In this document: positions 29,846-38,482 of the stretch, in pieces
Layout of the letters: each line of letters begins with the position of its first letter
How positions within the stretch are numbered: position 1 is the first letter of the stretch
Assembly (NCBI RefSeq): GCF_008298035.1
Contig: NZ_CP042910.1
Coordinates: 4,789,001-4,853,000 of the forward strand
Length of the DNA stretch: 64,000 nt
Source: Gimesia maris
GTDB taxonomy: Bacteria > Planctomycetota > Planctomycetia > Planctomycetales > Planctomycetaceae
Direction: 5' to 3'
The notes under the pieces: generated by a model
The model's input: the letters and a program-made list of their open reading frames with translations, nothing else
Told to the model about the DNA's origin: nothing
Database searches by the model: none
Program-made: the position numbers and the translations under genes

Positions 29846-30061
29846 TTTGAAAATCCGATTAATCTCTGTTCTTCAGATATGAGGTGTATAGCATTTCGAC
29901 GAAGGTAAACTTTTCTGCAAGTTCCCCTTATCACTGTCATCGACATTTCAAAATGTTAATCTTTAATGATTATAGGAATTATAAGGGTATTGCCTTTAAG
30001 CAAACGTAACCTCTTCACTCGCCGTAAAGTACGAAATCACAACAGATAAGAATGGTCTGAC

Positions 30062-30967
30062 ATGACTGAACGTGAACAGATACAGCTGGGTAAAATTGGA
30101 TTCCGCGCCATGTGGAAATTTGGCGGCCTGACCCTCTGGGACTTGATCGTTCGAACGCTGAAAGGATATGACAAGCACCACCTCAGCGCCCATAGCGCGC
30201 AATTTGCCTACTACTCCATCTTCACTTTCTTTCCTCTCCTGATTGTCATTATTGGCTGCCTTGCACAATTACCGATTCGGGGCGTCATCCTGAGCGTCGA
30301 AAACGCCATCAATCAGGGGTTACCCAGCAATGTCTCAAGTATGCTGTTTGCTCAGATTGAGGATATCCAGCAGAAAACAACTCTCAGCCTGATTGGGGGC
30401 GGCATCTTTCTGCTCGCCTGGGGGGGAACTCGTCTGTTTATTACAATGGAAGTGGGGCTGGACTCTGTATTTGAAGTCGAACATCGCCGCTCCTTCCTGC
30501 GGTCAGGCGGGTTGGCGTTGCTCCTGACTTTTGGCGTCTTGATCCTGCTGCTCACAGCTTCCATTCTTCTGGTTGTGGGGCCAGAAATTGCCAGTCTCCT
30601 GGTCGCGAACATTCACTCAACCTGGATACATCTTTTATTTTCAGCCGGCGCCCGCTGGTCGGTGGCCTGCGGTTTCATGTTGATCTCCACCTCTGTAATT
30701 TACTGGGCCGTCCCCAGTATCAAGCTCCCCTGGAAGATTTTTACTCCCGGAAGTATGTTCGTCATCATCAGTTGGGTCCTGATGTTGCAGGGTTTTCGAC
30801 TGTATGTCGAAAATTTTGCCCATTACAACGAAACCTATGGCACCATTGGAGGATTCATTGTGCTGCTGGTATGGCTCTACCTGACAGGCGCGATTTTGAT
30901 GACCGGTGGCGAAATCAACGGTGTCATCTACCGGGCTGCCAAACTGAAATCAGAAGAAACAGTTTGA
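30062..30967 (+). CDS. YihY/BrkB family inner-membrane protein
   Basis: 301 residues with six hydrophobic segments. Seen: the family N-terminal block HLSAHSAQFAYYSIFTFFPLL, the GGGIFLLAWGGTRLF loop and the C-terminal YGTIGGFIVLLVWLYLTGAILMTGGEIN. Once misnamed ribonuclease BN, the family is now thought to be a transporter or envelope protein; the substrate is unknown. No signal peptide beyond the first membrane helix. It is monocistronic, about 150 nt before the second DUF1501 gene. Confidence 0.88.
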   Translation: MTEREQIQLGKIGFRAMWKFGGLTLWDLIVRTLKGYDKHHLSAHSAQFAYYSIFTFFPLLIVIIGCLAQLPIRGVILSVENAINQGLPSNVSSMLFAQIEDIQQKTTLSLIGGGIFLLAWGGTRLFITMEVGLDSVFEVEHRRSFLRSGGLALLLTFGVLILLLTASILLVVGPEIASLLVANIHSTWIHLLFSAGARWSVACGFMLISTSVIYWAVPSIKLPWKIFTPGSMFVIISWVLMLQGFRLYVENFAHYNETYGTIGGFIVLLVWLYLTGAILMTGGEINGVIYRAAKLKSEETV

Positions 30968-31119
30968 CAGTGACTCAGTTTTTCCCTGAAGTTCCTGTCT
31001 CCCCGACCGGATAATCAACATAATTCGATGCGGTTCCTTATTGACGAAACCAGATCGCCCTCAATAAAATGCACGCATAAGTGAACTCTTATTTTTTTTT
31101 CACGCCCAGGATCGCAAAT

Positions 31120-32499
31120 ATGTTCCGCGTTGAATTTGGTAAATCAGGGAAGTACTGTGATGGCATCAGCAGACGCCATTTTCTACAGGCAGGGATAGCC
31201 GGGATGGGGTCAGCCAGCCTTTCTCAAATTCTGCATGCGAAATCGCTGGCTGAACAGGCGGGAATCGAAAAGAAAGACACTTCGGTGATCCTGCTCTGGC
31301 TGGACGGTGGTCCCAGCCATATGGATCTCTATGACCTGAAACCCGAAGCACCCAGTGAATACAAGGGGATCTGGAATCCCATCCACACCAATGTGCCGGG
31401 TATGGACATCACTGAAATGTTTCCCCTGCAGGCAAAGTGTGCAGACAAATTTTCGCTGGTCCGCTCACTGCACCATAATACCGGCGATCACTTTACCGGT
31501 GGTCACTGGATGCTCACAGGTCGGGGTGGCGTGAGTGGTGGCAGCACGCCTGGTCGAAATCCGTCGATTTCATCAATGGCAACTAAAGTCCTGGGCCCCC
31601 GCGATCCCAGTATGCCTGCTTATGTTTCTGTACCCTATGCATCCAGCATCGGTTTGCGACCGGGCTATTTCGGAGGAAATTTTCTGGGAGTTCAACATGA
31701 CCCGTTCGAAACCGAGTCCGATCCCAACAGTCCAAATTTCCAGGTCAAGAACCTCAATCCCACAACCGGACTGTCAATCGATCGTCTCAAAAACCGTAAG
31801 TCATTACTGAAAAGTTTCGATCAATTACGTCGCGAAGTGGATCAGTCAGGCATGCTCAATTCCATGGATCGCCTGGACCAGAAAGCCTACGAAATGGTCA
31901 CCGGCGAAAAGGCCCGGCAGGCATTCGATCTGAATTCAGAAGATAATGAACTGCGTGAAAAATATGGTCGGCACACCTGGGGTCAAAGCGTTCTACTGGC
32001 ACGTCGCCTGGTCGAGGCGGGAACAACCTTCGTCACCGTGCATTTTGGCGGCTGGGATCACCACTGGAATCTCGAGAGCGGCATGGAAAGTTATCTGCCG
32101 CGCGTGGATCAGGCAGTCAGTGCCCTGTTTGAAGATCTGGCCCAGCGCGGCTTGAGTGAGAAAGTGCTTGTCGTACTTTGCGGCGAGTTCAGCCGGACTC
32201 CGCGGATGAATAATGGCGGCAACGGCGGGCCTCCCCTCAGCATGGGAACCCCGGGACGCGATCACTGGGGGAACTCGATGACCTGCCTGATGGGAGGCGG
32301 AGGCGTGAAAGGGGGACGCATCGTCGGTGCTACCAACCGACTGGGCGAAGCACCTGTCGACCGACCAGTACGTCCCGGCCATATTCACCACACCATTTAT
32401 CGCGTGTTGGGTATGGATCCCGAAGCTTATTTCCTCGATCATTCCGGCAGACCCATTGCGGCCATCGACCATGGTGAAGTCATCCACGAATTATTTTAA
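31120..32499 (+). CDS. DUF1501 family protein (2 of 3)
   Basis: 459 residues. A clear Tat motif (SRRHFLQAG near residue 18) is followed by a hydrophobic stretch. Seen: LWLDGGPSHMDLYDLKP, ARRLVEAGTTFVTVHFGGWDHH, LCGEFSRTPRMN, GTPGRDHWGNSM, and HIHHTIYRVLGMDP. The ATG at 31120 is preferred over the GTG at 31081, which would add 13 residues before the Tat region. Exported, probably periplasmic; reaction unknown. The next gene starts 74 nt later in the same direction. Confidence 0.85.
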   Translation: MFRVEFGKSGKYCDGISRRHFLQAGIAGMGSASLSQILHAKSLAEQAGIEKKDTSVILLWLDGGPSHMDLYDLKPEAPSEYKGIWNPIHTNVPGMDITEMFPLQAKCADKFSLVRSLHHNTGDHFTGGHWMLTGRGGVSGGSTPGRNPSISSMATKVLGPRDPSMPAYVSVPYASSIGLRPGYFGGNFLGVQHDPFETESDPNSPNFQVKNLNPTTGLSIDRLKNRKSLLKSFDQLRREVDQSGMLNSMDRLDQKAYEMVTGEKARQAFDLNSEDNELREKYGRHTWGQSVLLARRLVEAGTTFVTVHFGGWDHHWNLESGMESYLPRVDQAVSALFEDLAQRGLSEKVLVVLCGEFSRTPRMNNGGNGGPPLSMGTPGRDHWGNSMTCLMGGGGVKGGRIVGATNRLGEAPVDRPVRPGHIHHTIYRVLGMDPEAYFLDHSGRPIAAIDHGEVIHELF

Positions 32500-32572
32500 A
32501 CTCTCCTACAGTCTGTATATTCAAGTGCCTCCAACGACTCCTGACTCAAGTTCTGAAGAATTTCCCAAAAGT

Positions 32573-32812
32573 ATGACACATTCCCGACAGCAATGGGTTC
32601 AATTCCTGTTACTCTTAACAGGAGTCTGTCTACTCTGGCTGATCGTTTTCCCTCAGATAGCAACCATCCCTCATGTGCAGGCGGAAATCGATTTTCTGGA
32701 AGAAAAGCAGATTGATCCCACTGCCATGTTTTATTCGGACCTGGAAACAATCGAAGATACCGTACAGGAAATTTCGGACTTCCATAAAGCACATCCGGAC
32801 GCTTTGTGGTAA
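32573..32812 (+). CDS. Small single-helix membrane protein (79 aa)
   Basis: The ATG at 32573 gives 79 residues: a short basic N-terminus, one hydrophobic helix (about 10-27, FLLLLTGVCLLWLIVFP), then an acidic tail rich in Glu and Asp. This has the layout of a type II small membrane protein. A longer frame reaches back into the DUF1501 gene and is not needed. Family not recognised. It may be co-transcribed with the DUF1501 gene before it and the redoxin after it (81 nt). Confidence 0.5.
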   Translation: MTHSRQQWVQFLLLLTGVCLLWLIVFPQIATIPHVQAEIDFLEEKQIDPTAMFYSDLETIEDTVQEISDFHKAHPDALW

Positions 32813-32893
32813 GCTTGATAGATACTGTTTTCTTCTGTGCTGATCTCCCCCAACCGTCTGATCAGAACTATAATTCTCAAAGTGAAAGATCCC

Positions 32894-33430
32894 ATGAACT
32901 CTGACCCGTTCCGGGAGTCCCTTTCCCGCATTCCTTCCAGTCAGGGAAAAACACTGATAGAGCTGTCGGAAGCAGCCCCGGTACTGGTCGTTTTTCTCAG
33001 ACACGGCGGCTGCCCTTTCTGTCGTCAGGTACTCGATCAACTGAAATCACTCTCTGCTCAACTGGCAGAACGACATCTGCAACTGGCCATCGTGCACATG
33101 ATGGACGAAAAAGAGGCGTCCAGCTTACTGGCCCGCTATGAGTTACGAAACGTATACAGTTTCAGCGATCCGGATCGCACGCTCTATGAACTCTTTCAGG
33201 TCAGACGAGGTAGTCTGGCTGAAACTGTGGGCCCCGCGGTCTGGTGGTCCGGATTCAAATCCACAGTCCTTTCGGGTTATCTTCCCGGTATACCTGGTAA
33301 AGACGTACAACAACTGGGAGCGGCCCTGATTCTTGATCAAGGTAAAGTCGTCGCCAGTTACTTCTCCAAAAACTCTGCTGACCTGCCCGACTGGAATCAA
33401 CTCCTGTCCTGTGAGCTTCCCCGGGAATAA
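32894..33430 (+). CDS. Peroxiredoxin-like/SelL-related redox protein
   Basis: 178 residues with a thioredoxin-fold N-terminal strand and an active-site CPFC (Cys40, Cys43) in LRHGGCPFCRQVLDQL, followed by a C-terminal region (about 100-165) with a Pro/Gly-rich loop. The pattern fits the AhpC/TSA-like PRXL2/SelL family, whose substrate is uncertain. No signal peptide, so cytoplasmic. The ATG at 32894 is chosen over the GTG at 32837, which adds 19 non-conserved residues. The neighbours give no redox partner. Confidence 0.75.
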   Translation: MNSDPFRESLSRIPSSQGKTLIELSEAAPVLVVFLRHGGCPFCRQVLDQLKSLSAQLAERHLQLAIVHMMDEKEASSLLARYELRNVYSFSDPDRTLYELFQVRRGSLAETVGPAVWWSGFKSTVLSGYLPGIPGKDVQQLGAALILDQGKVVASYFSKNSADLPDWNQLLSCELPRE

Positions 33431-33527
33431 CTTGACGTGGATTTCCAATTCAACCACGAACCTGCCATAATGCGGTGAGACGAAATAATCCTTTTTCATT
33501 CTCAATACAGATAGTTTCACCCGCATT

Positions 33528-34568
33528 ATGACGACTGATTTCCCTGAGACAATCAACCAGGTCGAACAACTAGACGAACTCTTAAGCCGCCCTACCCCCC
33601 AGGTAGTCCAGGCTCTTCAGCAGACAACAGGAGACATTATTCTCCTCGGCATTGCCGGTAAAATGGGGCCGACATTAGCCCGCATGATTCTACGTGGAGA
33701 TGAAGCAGCGGGCATCAAAAGACGGGTTTTTGGTGTGAGTCGCTTCTCTGATGAGACCAGTAGACAACCACTGGAAGCAATGGGCATTAAGACCATCCAA
33801 GGTGATCTGCTCAAATCCGATTTCATCAGCAGTCTTCCCGACGTCCCCCATGTGATCTACATGGCGGGCATGAAATTTGGAGCGACAGGAAACGAGTCGC
33901 TCACCTGGGCGATGAATACCTACCTGCCCTCACTGGTCTGTAACAAATATCAAAACAGTCGGATCACTGCCTTCTCAACCGGTAATATTTATGGCCTGGT
34001 TCCGGCAACAAGCCAGGGCTCGGTGGAAACCGATAAACCCAATCCCGTGGGTGAATATGCGATGAGCTGCCTGGGGCGCGAACGAATGTTCGAACACTTC
34101 AGCCGCACCCTCAACATCCCAATGAACATCATCCGTCTGAATTACGCAACGGAATGCCGCTACGGCGTACTCGTCGATCTGGCATTGCAGGTCTACCATG
34201 AGCAGACGATTGATCTCTCCATGGGCTTCGTGAATGTCATCTGGCAGGGAGACGCGAATGCGATGACACTCTGCTCGATGCCCGACGCTGCTTCTCCCCC
34301 CGCTTACCTGAATGTCTCTGGTCCCCAGATACTCAAAGTCCGTGAGATCTGTGAACAGTTTGGAAAGCGGTTCAACAAACAGCCGCAATTCACAGGATCA
34401 GCGGCTGAAGATGCTTTACTCAATAACGGACAATTCGGACACGAACGATATGGAGCGCCCCTGGTAGACATTAACCAGATCTTCGACTGGACTGCTGACT
34501 GGATTCAAAATGAACGCCCCCTGCTGGGCAAGCCAACGCATTTTGAATCGCGCAGCGGTAAATTTTAA
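33528..34568 (+). CDS. NAD-dependent epimerase/dehydratase-type extended SDR, atypical active site
   Basis: 346 residues. The dinucleotide loop is LLGIAGKMG (GxxGxxG, about 39-47) with later extended-SDR features: YMAGMKFG, AFSTGNIYG with its Ser-Thr, and a YxxxK-like position. At that position the sequence is YAMSC (Tyr177, Cys181), so the catalytic Lys is replaced by Cys. It may still bind NAD but its chemistry is doubtful unless another residue substitutes. It precedes a DapA-like gene by 47 nt, and the pair probably acts in one pathway on a sugar or 2-keto acid. Family membership is clear; the reaction is not. Confidence 0.78.
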   Translation: MTTDFPETINQVEQLDELLSRPTPQVVQALQQTTGDIILLGIAGKMGPTLARMILRGDEAAGIKRRVFGVSRFSDETSRQPLEAMGIKTIQGDLLKSDFISSLPDVPHVIYMAGMKFGATGNESLTWAMNTYLPSLVCNKYQNSRITAFSTGNIYGLVPATSQGSVETDKPNPVGEYAMSCLGRERMFEHFSRTLNIPMNIIRLNYATECRYGVLVDLALQVYHEQTIDLSMGFVNVIWQGDANAMTLCSMPDAASPPAYLNVSGPQILKVREICEQFGKRFNKQPQFTGSAAEDALLNNGQFGHERYGAPLVDINQIFDWTADWIQNERPLLGKPTHFESRSGKF

Positions 34569-34615
34569 TCTCGACCAGTTGTCTCGAATACTCGGTGAAA
34601 CAGGAAACTTTTAAC

Positions 34616-35677
34616 GTGAACTCTTCACAAATTCTCAAAACACTGCAGCAGGGAACCGCAATCCCCGCTCATCCCCTGGCATTGACTGCATCCCGAAAAC
34701 TGGACGAACGACGACAAAGGGCACTCTCGCGTTACTATATTGCCAGCGGTGTCGGCGGTCTGGCCGTCGGCGTGCATACCACACAGTTTGAAATTCGCAA
34801 TCCCGGCATTGATCTGTATCAGCCCGTCCTGGAACTGGCAGCCGAGGAAATGAACCGGGCTGATAAACACCGCGATCAACATCTGCTGCGTGTCGCCGGG
34901 ATTTGTGGTAATACGAAACAGGCCACCAGCGAAGCGGCTATCGCGCGTGAAGCCGGCTATCATTTCGGATTGCTTAGTCTGTCTGCATTAAAAGATGTTG
35001 ACGAAGAGACGCTGATTCAACATTGTCACGCCGTTTCAGAAGTCATTCCCGTATTCGGCTTCTATCTGCAACCCGATGTTGGCGGACGACTGTTACCTTA
35101 TTCCTTCTGGCGTCGCTTCTGTGAAATCGAAAATGTCGCTGCGATCAAAATGGCGCCTTTCAATCGTTACCATACTCTGGATGTCATTCGAGCGGTTGTT
35201 GAATCGGGCCGCGACGAGATCGCTTTATATACCGGCAACGATGACAACATCGTACTCGATCTGGTTACACCTTTCCGTTTCAACTCTGAGGGAAAACAGG
35301 TTGAAAGACGGATCGCAGGCGGCCTGCTTGGTCATTGGGCTGTCTGGACCAGTAAAGCCGTGGAGATCCTCAAAGAATGCCAGCAGGTCGCAGAAGCGAA
35401 TTCGGAGATTCCGCTCTCAATTATACACCGCAATACAGAAGTCACAGACTGTAACGCCGTGCTGTTTGACGTCGCCAATCGTTTCCAGGGTTGTATCCCC
35501 GGTATTCACGAAGTATTGCGACGTCAGGGCCTGCTGGAAGGAACCTGGTGCCTGGATACCGACGAGGTTATGGGGTCCGGTCAGTTGGAAGAAATCGACC
35601 GCATCTATGCAGCTTACCCGCATCTGAACGACGACGAGTTTGTTGCGGCACACCGGGACGACTGGCTCAGTGGCTGA
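34616..35677 (+). CDS. DapA-like (DHDPS/NAL superfamily) aldolase
   Basis: 353 residues from the GTG at 34616, which has AGGAAA 10 nt upstream; a GTG at 34595 is an alternative. The fold is the TIM-barrel of the DHDPS/N-acetylneuraminate lyase superfamily. Seen: Schiff-base Lys in AAIKMAPFNRY, the GFYLQPDVGGR segment where the family has its Tyr loop, and ALYTGNDDN. The superfamily includes aldolases and dehydratases on 2-keto-3-deoxy acids, so lysine synthesis should not be assumed. Coupled in position to the atypical SDR. Its stop abuts the stop of the convergent FG-GAP gene. Confidence 0.78.
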   Translation: MNSSQILKTLQQGTAIPAHPLALTASRKLDERRQRALSRYYIASGVGGLAVGVHTTQFEIRNPGIDLYQPVLELAAEEMNRADKHRDQHLLRVAGICGNTKQATSEAAIAREAGYHFGLLSLSALKDVDEETLIQHCHAVSEVIPVFGFYLQPDVGGRLLPYSFWRRFCEIENVAAIKMAPFNRYHTLDVIRAVVESGRDEIALYTGNDDNIVLDLVTPFRFNSEGKQVERRIAGGLLGHWAVWTSKAVEILKECQQVAEANSEIPLSIIHRNTEVTDCNAVLFDVANRFQGCIPGIHEVLRRQGLLEGTWCLDTDEVMGSGQLEEIDRIYAAYPHLNDDEFVAAHRDDWLSG

Positions 35678-36877
35678 TTATTCCGCTGTATTCAGAAACA
35701 GAAAGGTTCCCAGTTTGGAGGCAGTCAGAATATCAGTTCTCCCATCCTGGTTGACATCGGAAGCTTCAATCTGCACGCCAATGCCTGACCAGTCATCGAC
35801 CAGGTGAGGAACATAGCTGACTTTACCACCCTCGCTGCGTTGCAGTTGAAACCAGTAAACCACAGGTGCTTCCGCGGGTTCGATATCTCTGTTCGGACCA
35901 TGAGCCCACCTTCGTTTACCGGTCACAACATCTTGCAGACCATCATCGTCAATGTCAGCTAAAGCGAGAGCATGTGGCTGAGTGAATGCGGCACCATACT
36001 GCTTCAATTCACTGCGATCACCCATGATTTTATGCATTATAAAAGTGATTTGCGCATCCTTCTGCTGTTGTTCAAACCAGGCCAGTCCCCAGCCGTGGGC
36101 ATCTATGCTGGAGATGACATCGTTGTCACCATCTCCATCAACATCATAGACCAGCATCTGTGCTCCCCCTTTCTCTTTTGAAAACAGAAAAGGATGAAAC
36201 TTCCAGTCTACAGCTCGCTGCGCCGAATTTTCAAACCAGCCATCATTAATCACGATGTCAATTGCCCCATCTCCATTCAGGTCGCCGACACCCGTTCCAT
36301 GATAGAATCGGTTCCATTCCCGTGGCGGGCCAACAGCATGAAAACGCCAGGGTTTCTCAGGAGCACTCCAGTCAGGTGCCAACCACCCCCAGTGATTATT
36401 CCAATGACAGATCAGTTCCGGTTTTTGATCTCCGGTCACATCGACCAGGAGCGGTGACTCACCCTGAACGCGTTCGAACACGAAATGTTTTTTCCAGTCC
36501 CCGTTTTCCATACGCGGATTTTCGTACCAGTATGCTTTGTGTAGATGCACGCGTCCCAGTACCAGAATATCATCCCAGCCATCCATATTGAAATCGTATA
36601 CAAACTCCAGCATGCAGTTACTGGGGCTATCAGCGGGTGGCCAGGATACCGGTTCGTAAAAACTGTGCTTTTTCTCGAAAGAGGGACCTGCATACCAGTA
36701 AGGACCGGCTACGATATCGCGCTGCCCGTCATGCTTGAAATCGCCACTTGTGATTCCATCCGCGAAATATTTATCAGTCAGAATTTTTTTCTGAAATTCA
36801 GCGCCTTGCGTCAGCGATGTAAAGACAGTCAGAGCAGTAAAAGCACTCAATACAAGAAACTGATTAACTCGTTTCAT
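35678..36877 (-). CDS. Secreted FG-GAP/VCBS repeat protein
   Basis: 399 residues with a signal peptide (LVLSAFTALTVFTSL, cleavage near QGA). Repeated calcium-type Asp-rich loops (DFNMDGWDDILV, DLNGDGAIDIVIND, YDVDGDGDNDVISS, DIDDDGLQDVVTG, DVNQDGRTDILTA) mark a beta-propeller of the FG-GAP/VCBS type. Such planctomycete proteins are abundant and of unknown role, probably carbohydrate binding or scaffold. A longer frame reaching 36934 adds a non-signal N-terminus, so I chose the ATG before the hydrophobic segment (position good to about 1 nt). Confidence 0.8.
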   Translation of the reverse strand: MKRVNQFLVLSAFTALTVFTSLTQGAEFQKKILTDKYFADGITSGDFKHDGQRDIVAGPYWYAGPSFEKKHSFYEPVSWPPADSPSNCMLEFVYDFNMDGWDDILVLGRVHLHKAYWYENPRMENGDWKKHFVFERVQGESPLLVDVTGDQKPELICHWNNHWGWLAPDWSAPEKPWRFHAVGPPREWNRFYHGTGVGDLNGDGAIDIVINDGWFENSAQRAVDWKFHPFLFSKEKGGAQMLVYDVDGDGDNDVISSIDAHGWGLAWFEQQQKDAQITFIMHKIMGDRSELKQYGAAFTQPHALALADIDDDGLQDVVTGKRRWAHGPNRDIEPAEAPVVYWFQLQRSEGGKVSYVPHLVDDWSGIGVQIEASDVNQDGRTDILTASKLGTFLFLNTAE

Positions 36878-37136
36878 TAATTCATTTACCCGGACGCGAA
36901 GAATGTAGTCTGTCAGATACTCCAGATCGATCAAGCATTTCGAAATCCGTATTCCAACTCTACAAAACTTTAATCAAAAATCAAATCGATCGTTCATTAC
37001 CCAAGTTTCAGACCGGGATTGACGATAATGATAAAAGTGAGTAATAAAAGTCTCCTCTCCGCTACCGAATCACCACCATCGACTCATCACCCTAAATCAT
37101 ATCTCGATAAGCACTTATCGACGAAGGACCGTCATA

Positions 37137-37520
37137 ATGTTTGATGACAATACCAGTCGAATTCTTCAGGAAGCCGTAAACGAAATGTTAGTCTGGGTAG
37201 GTTTTGGAACCTTGGTCGGTCTGGCCGCCAAAGCGATTATGCCCGGAAAAGATCCCGGTGGCGCTGTGAGCACCATGTTGATGGGCATCGGCGGCAGTGT
37301 TGTCGGCTGTGGCACACTGATGTTTTTCTGGGACGGTGCCAAGGTCACGCCGATCAGCACGTTTGGTTTTATTGCAGCAACAGGCGGCGCATTTGTGCTC
37401 CTCTTTTTCTACAGACTCCTCTCAGGTTCTTTCTTTGCAGAAGCCGAAGATGGTGAACGCTGGCTGCACCGTCGTCGCCGACGTCGCCGTGCAAGAGGTC
37501 TGGCTGACGAAACTTATTAA
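37137..37520 (+). CDS. GlsB/YeaQ/YmgE-type small membrane protein
   Basis: 127 residues with three hydrophobic segments and the pattern KAIMPGKDPGGAVSTMLMGIGGSVVG typical of the YeaQ/YmgE/GlsB (transglycosylase-associated) family, whose role is an uncertain envelope-stress one. The C-terminus has an unusual Arg-rich stretch (eight Arg close together), which would be cytoplasmic and might bind nucleic acid or anionic lipid. It is monocistronic and lies upstream of a repeat-rich spacer and the tRNA gene. Confidence 0.65.
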   Translation: MFDDNTSRILQEAVNEMLVWVGFGTLVGLAAKAIMPGKDPGGAVSTMLMGIGGSVVGCGTLMFFWDGAKVTPISTFGFIAATGGAFVLLFFYRLLSGSFFAEAEDGERWLHRRRRRRRARGLADETY

Positions 37521-37568
37521 GAAGTAGCCGATTCAAACTCCTGAATTCCTATTAGAAACAGAAATCTC

Positions 37569-37662
37569 TTCCTGCAGGAACGAGTTGAACAGCACCTGTG
37601 AACTTCGTTCAACCCGATTCACAGTGATCCAGCTGAAATCGAACTTGAGCCACAAACTCAAG
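37569..37662. repeat. Cluster of inverted repeats, possible structured RNA
   Basis: In about 95 nt: the 12-bp palindrome TTCCTGCAGGAA (37569-37580); two interleaved 7-bp inverted repeats GTTGAAC/GTTCAAC (37584-37590, 37607-37613) and CTGTGAA/TTCACAG (37596-37602, 37618-37624) arranged A-B-A'-B'; and CTTGAG/CTCAAG (37644-37649, 37657-37662). The interleaved order permits a pseudoknot. It may be the 3' end of the upstream transcript, an RNA element or regulatory DNA. No long T-run follows immediately. Confidence 0.35.
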
Positions 37663-37787
37663 ACACCAACACTAAAGCAGCAGACCGCCGAATAAAAATA
37701 TCATCAATGGCGGGGAATTGGCGTGTTTTTTTGAGTTAAACTAGGTTGACCCCCATAAATCAAAACACTATAAACACTTATATTCAT

Positions 37788-37871
<84 letters not shown>

Positions 37872-38482
37872 TCTCTTTCTGAGATCCCTCTCACAGAATT
37901 ATGCTGCCAGGAACAGATCTACTGATTTATTATCAGTCGCTCTTTCGTCAGTGCATTTTTCTATGCGATCCAGATCCTCTCTCGGGTCTCAAATCCCTTA
38001 ATGAAATTGACTGAGGGTCCTGCCCGGTATTCCTTGATTTGACCTGGATTGATTTGCATTACATCAGATTTGTGACTGATTCAGATGGAATGATCCAACT
38101 GAATTTGTATCGTCAATCTGACATTCATGTCCAAGAGTAAACCGGGGTTTATCAATTTTCAGAAAATGGACATAATAGCACATCTCTGTCCGCTTTATGG
38201 ATACTGAACAATTACTCGAGTTTGAGACGCATGTAATCAGAATCATCAGACAATCAAACAACACTCAGGTGCAATACACTTGATGCGCCAGGACCAGTTT
38301 GTATCCATTCCCGGTTATCGAATGGCATTTGTCTTGGAGAATCTGCCAGTTCAGATGCTAATCTCAATCCAAGATCCATTTAGAAATCCGCCTGCGTTAT
38401 TTTCGTTTGAATTCCACGATTATTCAATCTGAAATTCAAAGACTGACACACTCGATAATCTATCCGAGGCGCGAGATCCGGC
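37872..38482. other. Intergenic region between tRNA-Leu and the FixL-type kinase
   Basis: About 610 nt without a supportable gene. It contains the kinase promoter presumably, and A/T-rich tracts. A 66-codon minus-strand frame has no Shine-Dalgarno and is not called. I see no attachment-site duplication of the tRNA end. Confidence 0.4.

Noticed and set aside
38064..38264. A 66-codon minus-strand frame upstream of the FixL-type kinase
   Set aside because: No ribosome binding site and no family-like pattern.
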